Shown in pieces: positions 12,257 to 26,453 of a stretch of DNA of 64,000 nucleotides; the first letter of the stretch is position 1, and the number at the start of each line of letters is the position of its first letter. The position numbers and the translations under genes are program-made. The stretch is from Parapristionchus giblindavisi (taxonomy: Eukaryota > Nematoda > Chromadorea > Rhabditida > Diplogasteridae). The notes beneath the pieces are model-generated. The model saw nothing but the letters and a program-made list of their open reading frames with translations. It was not told the origin of the DNA and searched no databases. The stretch lies in the NCBI GenBank assembly GCA_943737045.1, contig CALSFV010000093.1, forward strand, positions 1 to 64,000, read 5' to 3'.

Positions 12257-12483
12257 ACTGCCACTAAAGTATTCTTCTGCTTTCTCTCTGCGGTGCGGTC
12301 GGTTGGGCATTATCATCTTCGTTTATCGATTCATTTCGTTTCTTCTTCTTCTATCACACTTTTCATTGTTCATTCATGAATATGTATAAATATTATTATT
12401 ATTTATACATTAGCATGGCTAAACCAACCACCAGTTTCTATGTTTGGCGGCCGTTTTGGCCCTCAAAATGAAGATAAAACAGA

Positions 12484-12693
12484 CTCTGGTATTTTCAACC
12501 TAGTAGTTTACTTACGTGACGTCACAGACTAGTAGTTTACTGCTAGTTTACTACAAGTTAAAGAACATTTGACGAAATGCATTACCGTATTATACACCAC
12601 TTCTAGTAAACTTGCGTTTAATTAGCCGTAGACCTGCAAGTCTACGGCTAGTGGGAAATATAAGTAAACTACTAGTTTGAAAATACCAGAGGA
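12484..12693. mobile_element. 210 bp palindromic MITE
   Basis: Ends CTCTGGTATTTTCAA with inner arm CTAGTAGTTTACTTA, repeated inverted at the other end. A second small hairpin built on CCGTAGACCTGCAAGTCTAC lies inside. An internal segment (TTGACGAAATGCATTAC) recurs near 37113, outside any complete copy. Confidence 0.7.
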
Positions 12694-12712
12694 CTACTTT
12701 GTTCAATTGTCT

Positions 12713-15104
12713 TTAACACGGGTCTCCTGTAAAAACGTAGGAAAATGAGACCTTTTCCCGACAGTTTTTAAACTTTTCTCGCCGATTTGGATGAGATTTA
12801 TATGATTGACCATAGTGAAGTAAAGGAGAGGGCCTAGGCAGTTGATTTCGCCAAATTTGCATTTTTATCGATTTTTTGATCTTCCACTTCTGGCAGCCAT
12901 ATCTCACTCACTTTTTGACCTATAACAAAAAATTTTTTTTCCAATCGATTCGAAATGAACTAATCTAGAAGATACTCAAGAAAGGATACGTGCAAAAACG
13001 CTATCTTCTACCTGTTTTCTTCAAAAAACTGATTTTTTGAGTACAAAATGCTAATTTTCTCAAAACTTTTCCACAAAGGATACGATTTTTATTCGCGATT
13101 CTGATTCCCCATCCTCGAATTGAGGTACGTACATATTTCATCAGTCATAACTCACGACAAGCCATATCGATCCTCAGAGAGAGCCGGACTTAGCGTTATT
13201 TTCATTCGAAAATACATTTCTTATCTCACCTCTCCTCATTTTCATGCAAATTCTCAAGCATAGTATACCAATCGAAAGCTCTCGACGAGCTCTACAAAAA
13301 TGACTTAGTAGTATAAGTCATGAAATTTGACCCTATTCAAGATATTCTAGAAAATACGTTTTTTTCACTGGCAATTGTTGTGCAATGTAATCGATTCACA
13401 ACGAAACATTGCTCTGTGCGTTCTCCAATGTGTGTTTAAAAAAAATTATTTCATGATATGTTAAAGGAAGGAACAATAAATACAATTGCGAAAAGGTTTA
13501 TGTGAGGTTCATCATTGAAAAATAAACTTTCTGAAATACGAAACAATTCATTGATATTTGCGATATCGGAATCGGAATGATCGAAAAAAACTGTCGTGAT
13601 CATTGAAATACTCCTTGAGATCGGTGTGAAAGAAATCATAGATAGCCTCAGCAGTGATCTCTCTATCATCCTCTTCCACATCGACCTCCTCCTCGATCTG
13701 AATCTCTTCGTCCTCCAAATCCATGAGCATATCATCCAGAAGTGCTCTTCTTCTTCTGCTCCTCACTCCCTCACTCTCGAGTTGTTTCTTCTTCGCTGCG
13801 ACGAGAGTTCTGATGAGGTTCTTGATTTGTTCGTGGGTCATTCTCTCAGCGGGAAGGATGTCCACTTTTTTCTTTCATTCTTTTCTCGACCTCCTCCGTA
13901 AGCAGCTTCTTGGCATGATTGTAGTACTCGTTGAAAAGTGCAGTGACCAGATCCGCCTTCTGGTTGTACTTCCCTCCCTTCTTCGTAGTCCTTTGTACCC
14001 ATCCAATCGGATTGGGATGATCAGCAGCCTGCTGATACTCCTTGAAAGATTCAACAAGAAGATCGATTCCCACTCCTTGCTGCACTTCCTCGAGCATTCG
14101 CTTGTAGTGACTGAGAGCGAAATCGTATTGACAATGAGAGACCTTCTCCGGTCTGATAGTGTGTTGTCCCTTGTCGATGTGCTGGAGGAGATTCGAGTGT
14201 CGTGCAATTTTATTTATTGTTCCTTCCTTTAACACAGTTTTTTCGATCATTCCGATTCCGATATCGCAAATATCAATGAATAGTTTCGTATTTCAGAAAG
14301 TTTATTTTTCAATGATGAACCTCACATAAACCTTTTCGCAATTTTATTTATTGTTCCTTCCTTTAACATTATTAAGAAATAATTTTTTTAAACACACATT
14401 GGAGAACGCACAGAGCAATGTTTCGTTGTGAATCGATTACATTGCACAACAATTGCCAGTGAAAAAAACGTATTTTCTAGAATATCTTGAATAGGGTCAA
14501 ATTTCATGACTTATACTACTGAGTCATTTTTGTAGAGCTCGTCGAGAGCTTTCGATTGGTATACTATGCTTGAGAATTTGCATGAAAATGAGGAGAGGTG
14601 AGATAAGAAATGTATTTTCGAATGAAAATAACGCTAAGTCCGGCTCTCTCTGAGGATCGATATGGCTTGTCGTGAGTTATGACTGATGAAATATGTACGT
14701 ACCTCAATTCGAGGATGGGGAATCAGAATCGCGAATAAAAATCGTATCCTTTGTGGAAAAGTTTTGAGAAAATTAGCATTTTGTACTCAAAAAATCAGTT
14801 TTTTGAAGAAAACAGGTAGAAGATCGCGTTTTTGCACGTATCCTTTCTTGAGTATCTTCTAGATTAGTTCATTTCGAATCGATTGGAAAAAAAATTTTTG
14901 TTGTAGGTCAAAAATTGAGTGAGATATGGCTGCCAGAAGTGGAAGATAAAAAAATCGATAAAAATGCAAATTTGGCGAAATCAACTGCCTTGGCCCTCTC
15001 CTTTACCTCACTATGGTCAATCATATAAATCTCATCCAGATCGGAGAGAAAAGTTTAAAAACTGTCGGTTGGCTACTTTCATTCTTACAGGAGATCCGTG
15101 TTAA
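12713..15104. mobile_element. TTAA-flanked foldback element, copy 1
   Basis: TTAA lies at both ends (12713-12716 and 15101-15104), followed inward by CACGGRTCTCCTGTAA. The arms are ~870 bases (12713-13594 and 14236-15104), nearly identical, and enclose ~640 bases of captured coding sequence. About 15-50 bases inside each end the arms differ: left GTAGGAAAATGAGACC, right (complement) GAATGAAAGTAGCC. Copy 2 at 19591 shows the same left/right difference. TTAA sites recall piggyBac-type insertion, but the termini are not CCC-type, so the superfamily is not settled. Confidence 0.85.
13595..14235 (-). pseudogene. captured coding fragment, frameshifted
   Basis: Unrecognised. The minus strand reads open for about 120 codons (ending near 13868) and then, one frame over, for about 75 more before entering the left arm. 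Compared with the second copy at 20394-20737 there is one extra base in a T run near 13866, so the reading frame is broken. The product would contain a GWVQRTTKKGGKYNQK segment, a basic RSRRRR stretch and an acidic tail rich in Glu/Asp. It may be a host gene fragment or the remnant of the element's own DNA-binding protein. I see no catalytic motif. Confidence 0.65.
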
Positions 15105-15698
15105 TATATCTCTTATCCAGATAAATGAGGTAACGATGGAAAGAATTCACAAGACAATCAATCAAAATACCTCCGATAGTTTCATCTTGCATATGATGAA
15201 TCCAGAGTCGGGCGGACGTGTGGAACCGATTGGTGCTAAATATCGGTAAATATTAATCTCTGAATATTCATTGAACTCAAGAAAATGGAAATTTGCACCG
15301 AACATGACCAAATTTTTCCAACAGGATGTTTGCGAACTTCAACTACTTTTTCACGAGTTTAAGGTGGAGTTCCGCGAATATTTTAGAGAGCAAACTGTGA
15401 ATAAACATGATATTTTTACCATTGCTGGAACATAATATCTACCCGAATGAGCGAGTAGACTCGATTTTAGGAAGAGTTTGGGCACACAAAAGCACCCTAT
15501 AAGGTATATATGCTCTCAAGTATAAATGAATAAAATGATTAATCGACAGACCATTAATCTTCGTTTTGTTAATGTGTTAATATGTTCGGAATAATGTGTT
15601 CGTGTCGAATGCGTATTTTCCATTTTTTTTTGCAATTTTTACTCGTGTGGCGCAAATGTTTATTTTGCTCACATTTTTCAAGAGATTTCAACAAAATT

Positions 15699-17170
15699 AA
15701 GATACCGGCTCAGTAAGATTCGAGGGTTGAGCAAGTGACCCCGGACATCGACTTCACCGATTTGGCTCAAAATTTTTTTTATGGATACCCCCATGGACCC
15801 CCATCACAAAATGGGTATTCATTTGGGTTGATTCGTTGAAACACAGATGTGGCGGGTTTTCGAAATTTGAAAACTCGATTTTCACCAAAATAAAATGAAG
15901 TGACCTAGGACCAATGTTAGTGTCGATTAATTATAAGTATAAATAGACAACAAAAACTGGATATACGACGGTCCGCAGATCCGATCGCAAACTGATTTTT
16001 TAACCTTATCAAATCATTCTAAAATTAATTAAAATTTTAAAACAAAAAAGTGCAGTCCAATTTTTGCCTCATCTTATAGAGCAAAAAATTCCGCGTCGGG
16101 TGAGTGAAAAAAATGAAAAATCGAAAGATACCTATTTTGAGAAAAATGGACCTGAAGATGACCCGAAAATAATTTTGTTTTCAAACCCCCTCATGTTTGT
16201 ACTCATATTGAAGAGCTCGTCGAGTAGAACAACTTTCATGTTGAACATTTTGTCTGAAACTCATGTCCAAGAGAAATACATGAGTTTTATTTATTCACAC
16301 GGTTGTTCACCCAATTTTGAGTAAAACGAAAGTAAAATATTTTTTGTGCACAAAATGATTTCGCTTATATTGTAGAACGCGAAAATCCACACTTACTTTG
16401 TTGTTTCACGAAAAAAAATTTTAGACCCCCATCTTGAAAAATATAGCCTGGAAAGTGGTCTTGAAAAAAAAGTTGTCGAAACCTTGCCATGTTTATACTC
16501 ATTTCAAAGAACTCGTCGAGTACGTCATTTTTTATGTTGTTCGTATTCTATGAAAGTCGTTTGTTCTCAAGATATAAGCGATCGAAATGATTTGGATCCA
16601 ATAAATCTTAATTCATGTATTTCTCTTATACATGAGTTTCAAACAAAATGCTCAACATGAAAGTTGTTCTACTCGACGAGCTCTTTAATATGAGTACAAA
16701 CATGAGTGGATTTAAAATCAAAATTATTTTCGGGTCATTTTCAGGTCCATTTTTCTCAAAATAGGTATCTTTCGATTTTTTAAATTTTTCCATCATTCGA
16801 CGTGGAATTTTATGCTCTATAAGATGAGGAAAAAATTGGACTGCACTTTTTCGTTTTAAAATTTTAATTAATTTTAGAATGTTTCGAGGAGGTAAAAAAA
16901 TCAGTTTGCGATCGGATCTCCGGACCGTCGTATAGCCTATACTTATAATTAATCGACACTAACATTGGTCCTAGGTCGCTTCATTTTGTTTTGGTGAAAA
17001 TCGAGTTATCAAATTTCGAAAACCCGCTACATTTATGTTTCATGGTCCGAGCCCAAATGAATACCCATTTTATGATGGGGGCCCATGGGGGTATCCATAA
17101 AAAAATTTTGGGCCGAATCGGTGAGGTCGATGTCCGGCACTTCCTGGAATCTCACTGAGCCGGTGTCTTT
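15699..17170. mobile_element. foldback element with CCGGCTCAGT ends
   Basis: Ends read RATACCGGCTCAGTRAGATT-like inward on both sides. The arms are ~590 bases (15701-16290 and 16600-17167) with scattered differences. They contain conspicuous CCCCCATGGRCCCCCAT and AGCTCGTCGAGTAGAAC motifs. The centre is short and non-coding. A solo piece of one end occurs at 19255-19300. Confidence 0.75.
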
Positions 17171-17623
17171 ATCAATCAATCAAACCTGTAAATTTCATCA
17201 ATTTGAAGTATTGTTCATTTTTCTCGGTATCGTATCCTCTCAAGCCGTGGTAAGTATAGCTCGCTGACTCGAAAATATCACTGAAATGAATAATTATGCT
17301 AATAATATTAACAGGTATACGATATACAAGTACTGTTTTGCATGCATTTTAAAAAAATAACGTAATATTATAAATTAGATAATAATGTGTCCTATGGTGT
17401 TTCGGACGTCCAAAATTAGCAATTCAATACAAAACTGTTTTTTAATCACGCAAAAAATTATACTCACGGTCGTAAATTGGTTCTCTGTCGATTAAAGTCT
17501 GTCATGCTGAAAAGCTGAAAAGGCTGAACTGAACTTTCTATATTAAAGTTAGCAGTGAACATTATTTATATATTCATCGTTTATTGATACGTCGGCAAAA
17601 AGAAAACAATGAAAAGGTAAATT

Positions 17624-17732
17624 AAAGCCACACTCGAGCTAATTTTCAAAACTGCTCTAGCAACGCTATCTTTCTTTCTTTGACTACGAGAGAGCGTTGC
17701 GAGAGCAGAGAGTAAAATTAGCTCGGGGTGTA
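17624..17732. mobile_element. MITE family A, copy 2
   Basis: Left end ACTCGAGCTAATTTTC, right end AAAATTAGCTCGGGGTGTA, with the inner pair CTCTAGCAACGCT/AGCGTTGCGAGAG. Confidence 0.75.
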
Positions 17733-18152
17733 ATGAGAATGTCCTAGCATCGCATTTCTGCCTACTCCACTATTAAATAATCTATCAGCAATTATACAAT
17801 ACTTTTCCACCGAATAAGTAATATTGTGATAATAAAACCAACCTTTTCCATCTTTAACGTAATCGTATTCAACATCCAAATTACTTCACAACCACCCCTA
17901 TTCTCAATCAATATCCATGGTTTGCCTCTGATCGACCGAAATTTTCTATAATTCCGCCGAGCATTCGATGGATCCGGACCCACTGCTACATTTTCGGCTA
18001 GTCTACAAATTATTCATATTCTAGATATACTGAATCAGGAAAGTATTCATTTCTCTTTAAAGTACGGGAATTGAAGTATGACTGGGCGTTCCTATTCTCG
18101 AACTATACAAAGAGTAAGGTTGACCAGATAATTTTGAACAATACAAATGTAA

Positions 18153-19163
<1,011 letters not shown>

Positions 19164-19590
19164 CTAAAATGAATTATTATACCGTAATAGATTGTTTGAA
19201 GCAATTTTACTTTGAAAACCCTACAGTTTTGAATGGTCAATGTAATTTAAAAGACCGGCTCGGTAAGACTCGAGCATGTCTGGACATTCACCAAGACATT
19301 AGACCTGCCGCTCCATACTTTCATCATAGACACATAAATGGGGCAGACCGACGAAAGTAATAGTGAGAATGCACTGAGGCTCAAACCCGGCTGAACGCGA
19401 GCAAATGCACGGCCGATACGAACATGAACGAAATGAAAATGATAAAAAGTCGTGCTGCATAAATTGAACTCCTTTTTTCATACAAAGTCGTGTATTTAGA
19501 CATCATTTCAAGCTTTGCGTAGCGTAGTGTTTTTTTTTAAATCGATTCTTCAATGAAAATAAAAGAGAATGAGACGAATGAGCCGATCTC
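19164..19590. other. spacer with solo end of the 15699 foldback family
   Basis: AAAGACCGGCTCGGTAAGAC at about 19250 matches the terminus of the element at 15699-17170. The rest may contain 5' exons of the 18153-19163 gene but I could not support any. Confidence 0.4.
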
Positions 19591-21536
19591 TTAACACGGA
19601 TCTCCTGTAAAAATGTAGGAAAATGAGACCTTTTCCCGACAGTTTTAAATTTTATCTCACCGATTTGGATGAAACTTGTTTGATTAATCGTAATGAGGGA
19701 AATGAGAAGGCCGAGGCACTTGATTTCACCAAATTTGCATTTTTATCGATTTTTTGATCTACCACTTTGGGGAGCCATATCTTACTCAAATGTTCACCTA
19801 AAACAAAATTTTTTTATCAATCGACTCGAAATGAACTAATCTTGAAGATACTATGGGAAATGTATGGGCGAAAACGCCATATTGTACCTGTTTTCTTCGA
19901 AAAACTGATTTTTTCAGTACATTATGCTAATTTTCTCAAAATTTTTCCACAAAAGGTACGATTTTTATTCGCGATTCTGATTCCCCATACCCGAATTAAG
20001 GCATGCACATATTTCATCAGCCGTAACTCACGACAAGCCATATCGATCCTCAGAGTGGACCCGGACTTTGCGTTATTTTCATTCAAAAATGCATTTCTTA
20101 TATCACATCTCCTCATTGTCATGCAAATTTGCAATTATGGTATACCAATCGAAAGATCTCGACGAGCTCTATAAAAATTACCTAATAGAAAAAGTCATGA
20201 AAGTTGGCCGTTTTCAAGATATGCTCGAAAATCCGTTTTTGCACTACCAAATTGCTGTGCAATGCAATCGATTCGCAACGAAAGGTTCTTTGCTTTCTCC
20301 AGTGTGCTTTTCCAATTTTTTTTATTAATAATTTTATAAGAAAGGATAACAAATAAAACAGCAAAAAAATTTATCTGAGATATTCATCATTGCGCAGTGA
20401 TCTCTCTATCATCCTCTTCCACATCGACCTCCTCCTCGGACTGAATCTCTTCCTCCTCCAAATCCATGAGCATATCATCCAGAAGTGCTCTTCTTCTTCT
20501 GCTCCTCACTCCCGCACTCTCGAGTTGCTTCTTCTTCGCTGCGACGAGCGTTCTGATGAGGTTCTTGATTTGCTCGTGGGTCATTCTCTTAGCGGGAAGG
20601 ATGTCCACTCTATCCTTCATTCTCTTATCAGCCTCCTCCGCACGCAGTTTCTTGGCATCATTGTAGTACTCGTTGAACAGTGCAGTGACCAGATCCTTCG
20701 CCTTCTGGTTGTACTTACCTCCCTTCTTCGTGGTCCTCAGTGAACAAACGTGGTTAGAGAGCAAAGTGAAAGTGAAGGCGAATATGTCTATCTCTCGTTC
20801 AGTGAGAGGGAGAAAAGAGTGCAAAAAACACACACTGGAGAAAGCAAAGAACGTTTCGTTGCGAATCGTTCGCATTGCACAGCAATTTGGTAGTGCAAAA
20901 ACGGATTTTCAAGCATATCTTGAAAACGGCCAACTTGCATGACTTTTTCTATTAGGTCATTTTTATAGAGCTCGTCGAGATCTTTCGATTGGTATACCAT
21001 AATTGCAAATTTGCATGACAATGAGGAGATGTGATATAAGAAATGCATTTTTGAATGAAAATAACGAAAAGTCCGGGTCCACTCTGAGGATCGATATGGC
21101 TTGTCGTGAGTTACGGCTAATGAAATATGTGCCTACCTCAATTCGGGTATGGGGAATCAGAATCGCGAATAAAAATCGTACCTTTTGTGGAAAAATTTTG
21201 AGAAAATTAGCATAATGTAATGAAAAAATCAGTTTTTCGAAGAAAACAGGTACAATATGGCGTTTTCGCCTATACATTTCCCATAGTATCTTCAAGATTT
21301 GTTCATTTCGAGTCGATTGAAAAAAATTTTTGTTTTAGGTGAACATTTGAGTAAGATATGGCTCCCCGAAGTGGTAGATCAAAAAATCGATAAAAATGCA
21401 AATTTGGCGAAATCAAGTGCCTCGGCCTTCTCATTTCCCTCATTACGATTAATCAAACAAGTTTCATCCAAATCGGTGAGATAAAATTTAAAACTGTCGG
21501 TTGGCTTCTTTCATTCTTACAGGAGATCCGTGTTAA
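19591..21536. mobile_element. TTAA-flanked foldback element, copy 2
   Basis: TTAACACGGATCTCCTGTAA at the left, and its complement up to TTAA at 21533-21536. The arms are ~750 bases and clearly related to those of copy 1, though diverged. As in copy 1, the left subterminal region has GTAGGAAAATGAGACC and the right has GAATGAAAGAAGCC. The core carries the coding fragment at 20394-20737. The right arm also includes unrelated GAGAGGGAGAAAAGAG sequence absent from copy 1. Confidence 0.85.
20394..20737 (-). pseudogene. captured coding fragment, second copy
   Basis: About 340 bases closely similar to the fragment in copy 1, here open in one minus-strand frame: TTKKGGKYNQKAKDL, then VDILPAKRMTHEQIKNLI, RSRRRR and an acidic Glu/Asp tail. 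It is shorter than copy 1's at the 5' side, stopping at an AG just before GACCACGAAG, which could be an old exon boundary. No start codon or promoter is evident. Confidence 0.6.
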
Positions 21537-22589
21537 GCTATCGTTGAGAATATCTCTGAGATGTAGAAACTGACATATTTCTGTTCAAGACGTACACCGT
21601 ATCTGGTCCTGCTGCGATTGCTTCCGACTCATCTTTTAAGCAACACACGAATGTGTGTAGCGATCTCTGCTAAAATAGAAGGATCAAGTTACAATTAATT
21701 TATTTTTTAAATTTTTTTTTATTGATTTATTGATTTGGAAACAATGTACGATTCAATGGCAGAACTGAAAATTTCTACCCAAAATGTTTTTTCTTTGTCT
21801 TGCAGAAATTGTTTTCGGTATTTTGAGTGGTTATTTACCTTTTAAAAATATTATTAGCTAAAATGATGCTGGTATTGACCGTATAAAATACACTTGTTTA
21901 TTTGGTACGAGAGTAGCTAACCACTCCCACAAGAGACTTTCTTGTTTTGCATGGTTCAGAAACTATGCCGATCTCTTTTATATATATAATATAGCGGGCG
22001 GCGAAGGTCAGCCGGGTTAGAGAGAGGCAGCGGAGAGACAATCGAGAGGCGGGGCGAGATGTAGAAGGCTACATTTCGCCCGTCTCTCGATTGTGACTTC
22101 CGTTCGTTAGCATCATTTGCCATTTTCTTATGCAAGTACATATGATACGCACAATATTAGAAATTCCCCGCCCTCTATCCGAATCAAGATTTGTGCCGCG
22201 CAGAGTATCGTCGAGCGTGCTGTGCGCACTTTGGAAAATAGATGGAAAAAATAAAAGTAATGTTAATTTTGTTATTGTGGAAATAGTTGGAAAATTAACC
22301 TAGCTTCCTAGATGATAACCTCTTACAACAAAAATACTTTACGCGAGTGTTGAAATACTACTATTTACTTTGGCAATCACAAAATTTCAATACAACTTTT
22401 CAGTTTTCCATCTACTTTAACAAGATTTCAACACTGCCTTTCACTTACTTCTTCTAAACATCGAGGCTATCTCTCTAAACATAGAAACGCATTGTGGCTC
22501 TGGCTGCTACCCTCGTACCAAATAGTGAATTTTATACGGCCAATATCATCACTTTTATTTTACTCAAACTCTTTTCCATGTGTGCATGC
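21537..22589. other. gene-free interval with a strong hairpin
   Basis: No exon chain. AATCGAGAGGCGGGGCGAGA at about 22041 pairs with TTTCGCCCGTCTCTCGATT ending near 22094, a ~22-base imperfect stem around a small loop. Its origin is not clear. Confidence 0.45.
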
Positions 22590-22597
22590 ATTTGCAT

Positions 22598-23465
22598 CAG
22601 GGCTGGGATTTTTTGTTTGGTATTTTTTTTTTGTTTTTTGGGTTTTTTTGGGTTTTGAGAATTTTTTGTTTGGTATTTTTTTTGTTTTGTTTTTCTGCAA
22701 AAACCAAAAAATAACAAAAAAAAATACGGATATAGAGAATTAACACAAATTTGCTTGAAAAGTTAGTTTGTGATCAGTTTTGTTGGTAATTTTTACCACA
22801 AGACAATTTTGAAGAGTGTAATATTACGAAACAGTGTTAAAGAAGGGGACCCTAAGTTTTTTTCGTGACCAAACTGAACGCCAAAACTTCAGATATCTCA
22901 ATGAATACAAAACTAATTTTCTGTAAAATTATACATGCCCCAGAATACCGTAATCCGAGTCGAAAATTCGTTGTTGCACCAAGGAAATGCCAGGAGCAAC
23001 CCGCCTTTTCGAATTTGAAATATCAATATATAGAAAATTAAAAAGGTGATCGAACCCGCGTGGCGCGGTTACAACAACTGAGCTACACGGGCTGCGCTTT
23101 CGCCACTCGAATCTAATAGAGAACAGAATTTTCACGTAATTGATCCCAAGTTCTTCATGATAATAGCGCACCCAAAATTTAGAGATTTCCTTTCTTTGAC
23201 CAATCAATTAAATGATACCGATAACAAATCGATAGCGAATTTAGCTTCTAAGTTTAGTTGATAATTTTAAGAATTTTGACTCTCAATTGAGAGTAGTTGT
23301 TATTTAAAGGAAGACCAACACGAGATAAAGTTAAAATATTCTCGGAAAAGTGGGGAAAAATATTTTTTTTGGTTTTTTTTTGTTTTTTTTTGTTTGGTGA
23401 GAAATTTTTTTTGTTAGACCCAAACAAAAAATTTTTGGTCGAAATTATTTTTTGTCCCAGCCCTG
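22598..23465. mobile_element. non-autonomous hAT-type element
   Basis: Terminal inverted repeats CAGGGCTGGGA and TCCCAGCCCTG are flanked by perfect 8-base direct repeats ATTTGCAT at 22590-22597 and 23466-23473. CAGGG-type ends with 8-base duplications are diagnostic of hAT transposition. The 868-base body has no transposase: poly-T/poly-A-rich arms surround a tRNA-like segment at 23044-23097. Confidence 0.85.
23044..23097 (-). pseudogene. tRNA-like sequence inside the hAT element
   Basis: The minus strand shows an A-box match TAGCTCAGTTG and a B-box-like GGTTCGATCACC only ~24 bases apart, as if the anticodon arm had been deleted. There is no closed acceptor stem. It is either a degraded tRNA gene or a tRNA-derived short element carried by the transposon. 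Confidence 0.45.
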
Positions 23466-23742
23466 ATTTGCATGTAGATAAAATATATAATAAAAATAAA
23501 ATAAAATAATAAAAATATAGTAAAAAAAATATATATTAAAAAAATATGTAAGACTCAACACTTGGATACTCCGGAGAGTGTCTCGCTATTTCGATGTTCT
23601 GCAGTTTGCTGAAAATTGCATTCTGAATAAGTATTAACAGGGAAAATTGAACTTGTATAAAAAACAATAGCCAACTTAACTTATATTATCTAGTACATAT
23701 CACTATAGAGCTGCACAGTGTAAAAATTGCCCGACATTAAAG

Positions 23743-23849
23743 AGACCCCCCGTCCACTTTGAAGCTGTTCGCTCAAGTAACGTGCTCTCGCTCTATTTGT
23801 CTACGAGAGAGTATTGCCAGAGAAGAATAAAATCAGCTCGGGTTGTGAA
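23743..23849. mobile_element. MITE family A, copy 4 (degraded left end)
   Basis: The right half (GTCTACGAGAGAGTATTGCC then AAAATCAGCTCGGGTTGTG) is typical. The left end is diverged. Confidence 0.6.
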
Positions 23850-24157
23850 TTTGAAATTCGAAACCCGGTTTTGAGTAAATTGGCTTCATTTTGTAAAAAA
23901 ACAGTGATGCACTTGGGAGCAAATAACTTAAAAATTTAGGAAAAGGGTCTTCTTCCAGTATATCATTAAGTTTTTCATTCGCTTTTAAATGAGGGGTTTG
24001 CGAAAGAAATACGTTAATGCGTTCGTATGGTACATCCATTTGATAATTTCCTGATGATGTGAAGTAATTTTCGACCAACATAAATCCATTCCCTGTCATT
24101 CTATTCCATTCCATTCTGCACCGCGCGGTTTCGGGTGCGCGGTGCGGAATGAAACAT

Positions 24158-24636
<479 letters not shown>

Positions 24637-25499
24637 TATATTATCAGAATAAACATAATATTCACTACCTGAATACGAGAACTCCACATGTAAATTGACC
24701 GAAAATTACCAGCATAATTTTGTCATTTGGATGACAGAAATGGTGGCACATCCCGTAATCCGTTTCCTATTGATAAATATTGATTGATCAGAGACTACTA
24801 TTGATTAATTATTAACAGATTAATTCTTTAAAAAGAACAAACCTTGATACTTAGAGGCGTTAGAGGAACATGTAATTGAGAGAGACAATTGAATCTAGCT
24901 GAGTCTTCTTCAACCATTTCCTACTTACCTACAATGCAAGATTCAATAGTCCTACGCGTGTTCAACTAGTCTACATAGTAGTATAGTACATAGTAGTTTA
25001 GTATAGTAGACTAGAGTAGACTGGTTTACTTACAATTAGTCGCACAAAAAGTGAGGCTCAGAAATACTGGTTTTTGCAAGTATTGCAACATTTCTGTGAA
25101 CGTTAAGCAAGAATTGAGCGAGCAACAAGCGAGCGAATAATATTATAGAAAAGTTCATATCAAACGTATCAAGTGTATGGAGTATCTATCCATCATTTGT
25201 GATTACAACACAAAATGCTTCGCTTATCAATTACTCTACATCTCAATCCCTCTTCCTCTTTCTCCCCACTCTACCTATCTCCCTCTCTCCTCCTCTCTCT
25301 CTCCTCTTTTCAAATACTCTACTCTCCCTCTCTATCTCTCTTCCCCTCTCTCTCTCTATCTCTCTCACTCAGTCTATCTTCCTCTTCTCATCTTTGTGTC
25401 TTCATCTCCTCCTTTCTATCTTTAACTCTAGCTCCAACCCAACCCCCTCTATCACCATCTCCTATCACTCTTATCATCCGTATGACTCATTCGGTGTTG
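24637..25499. other. gene-free interval
   Basis: AT-rich. A TAGTAGTATAGTA-like stretch lies near 24975 and a CT-rich tract near 25245-25430. No supported gene. Confidence 0.45.
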
Positions 25500-25791
25500 A
25501 TCTTTCAATCAAAATCATCGTCGAGCTAGCCGATGCGAGGCTCCGCCCAGCGTGGCATCGAGCGTTACAATTCGGTACATTTCAGCCTCTCAGGTTCGTA
25601 TGGTTCCCGATATGGTACCGACTTGGGGACGGTGCCGTTCGAATAAGTAGCCACTTAACTTTTCCCGAGCTTGCCAACATTCTGGGCCGGAGACGAGTTC
25701 TGGTTAACTCCCTTCTAGTCCTCTGTTATGAAAAGTTGCTCCTAAACCCAAATGGGCCAGCCTCTTGCATAGACTGGCCTTAACTTAATCC

Positions 25792-25879
<88 letters not shown>

Positions 25880-25912
25880 GTAATAATAATAGTAATAATA
25901 ATAGTAATAATA

Positions 25913-25980
<68 letters not shown>

Positions 25981-26015
25981 TATAATTATAATAATAATAG
26001 TAATAGTAATAATTT
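25500..26015 (+). mobile_element. possible non-LTR retroelement 3' end with AAT tail
   Basis: A GC-rich stretch (25500-25785) of unlike composition to its surroundings ends abruptly in an AAT array (25795-26015) with AGT variants. A 3' fragment ending in a trinucleotide tail is how many 5'-truncated non-LTR elements look. The frame over it is open for over 90 codons but no reverse transcriptase motif is present, so this is a structural guess. Confidence 0.35.
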
Positions 26016-26453
26016 ATTCACGTCAAGCGATCATCGCTAGGTGGGGATGGAACGAGTAAAGATGTGTGAAAAATCAATCCAAATTTTTTACGTGCAAAGT
26101 GAATCCACATTTGGTCCGCTTTACTGTATCGAATGAACGATTATTTAATAATAATAGATTAATATGTTATTTTTATTTCATTGTTACGTACAACACCGTG
26201 ATTATCAAGCATTCTATTTATCAACTATTCTTGGGGGGAATAAAGTTGATGGAGCTTGATTTAAGCTAGACAGGAGTTGTTATCGATCGATAAATCGATC
26301 GATCAATTATCAATTGGTGACCTTACTCCGAGTCTACTTGGGATCCTATCTTGTTGGCAAGGTAAATACGGAAGTTGCCGCACAAGATGGGAGAACACGC
26401 TTCAGAGTCGGTCGATTCCCAGCAGGTCATCGACTAAAAAAGCATAAATTATA

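Larger units (their letters stand above)
10491..12265. mobile_element. foldback element with minisatellite arms
   Basis: Both ends read AGTGGCAGTACGACATTTTG inward. Each arm has two layers. The outer layer is a tandem array of 15-16 base units of the form CGTTTTGGAACGGGA or CGTTTTGGAACACGGC (10504-10968, and inverted at 11945-12256). The inner layer repeats TTCGGTGGGTCAGAT and CTACGGTAATC motifs. The arms are about 850 bases around a ~160-base unique centre (about 11400-11520). Long arms built of short tandem repeats are the hallmark of Foldback-type transposons. No transposase and no clear target duplication. Confidence 0.8.

Noticed and set aside
10422..12389. Many overlapping open frames with FGTGRFGT or VPKRPVPK repeats on both strands
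   Set aside because: They arise from the 15-16 base minisatellite, which stays open in most frames. No start context, exon structure or non-repeat domain supports a protein.
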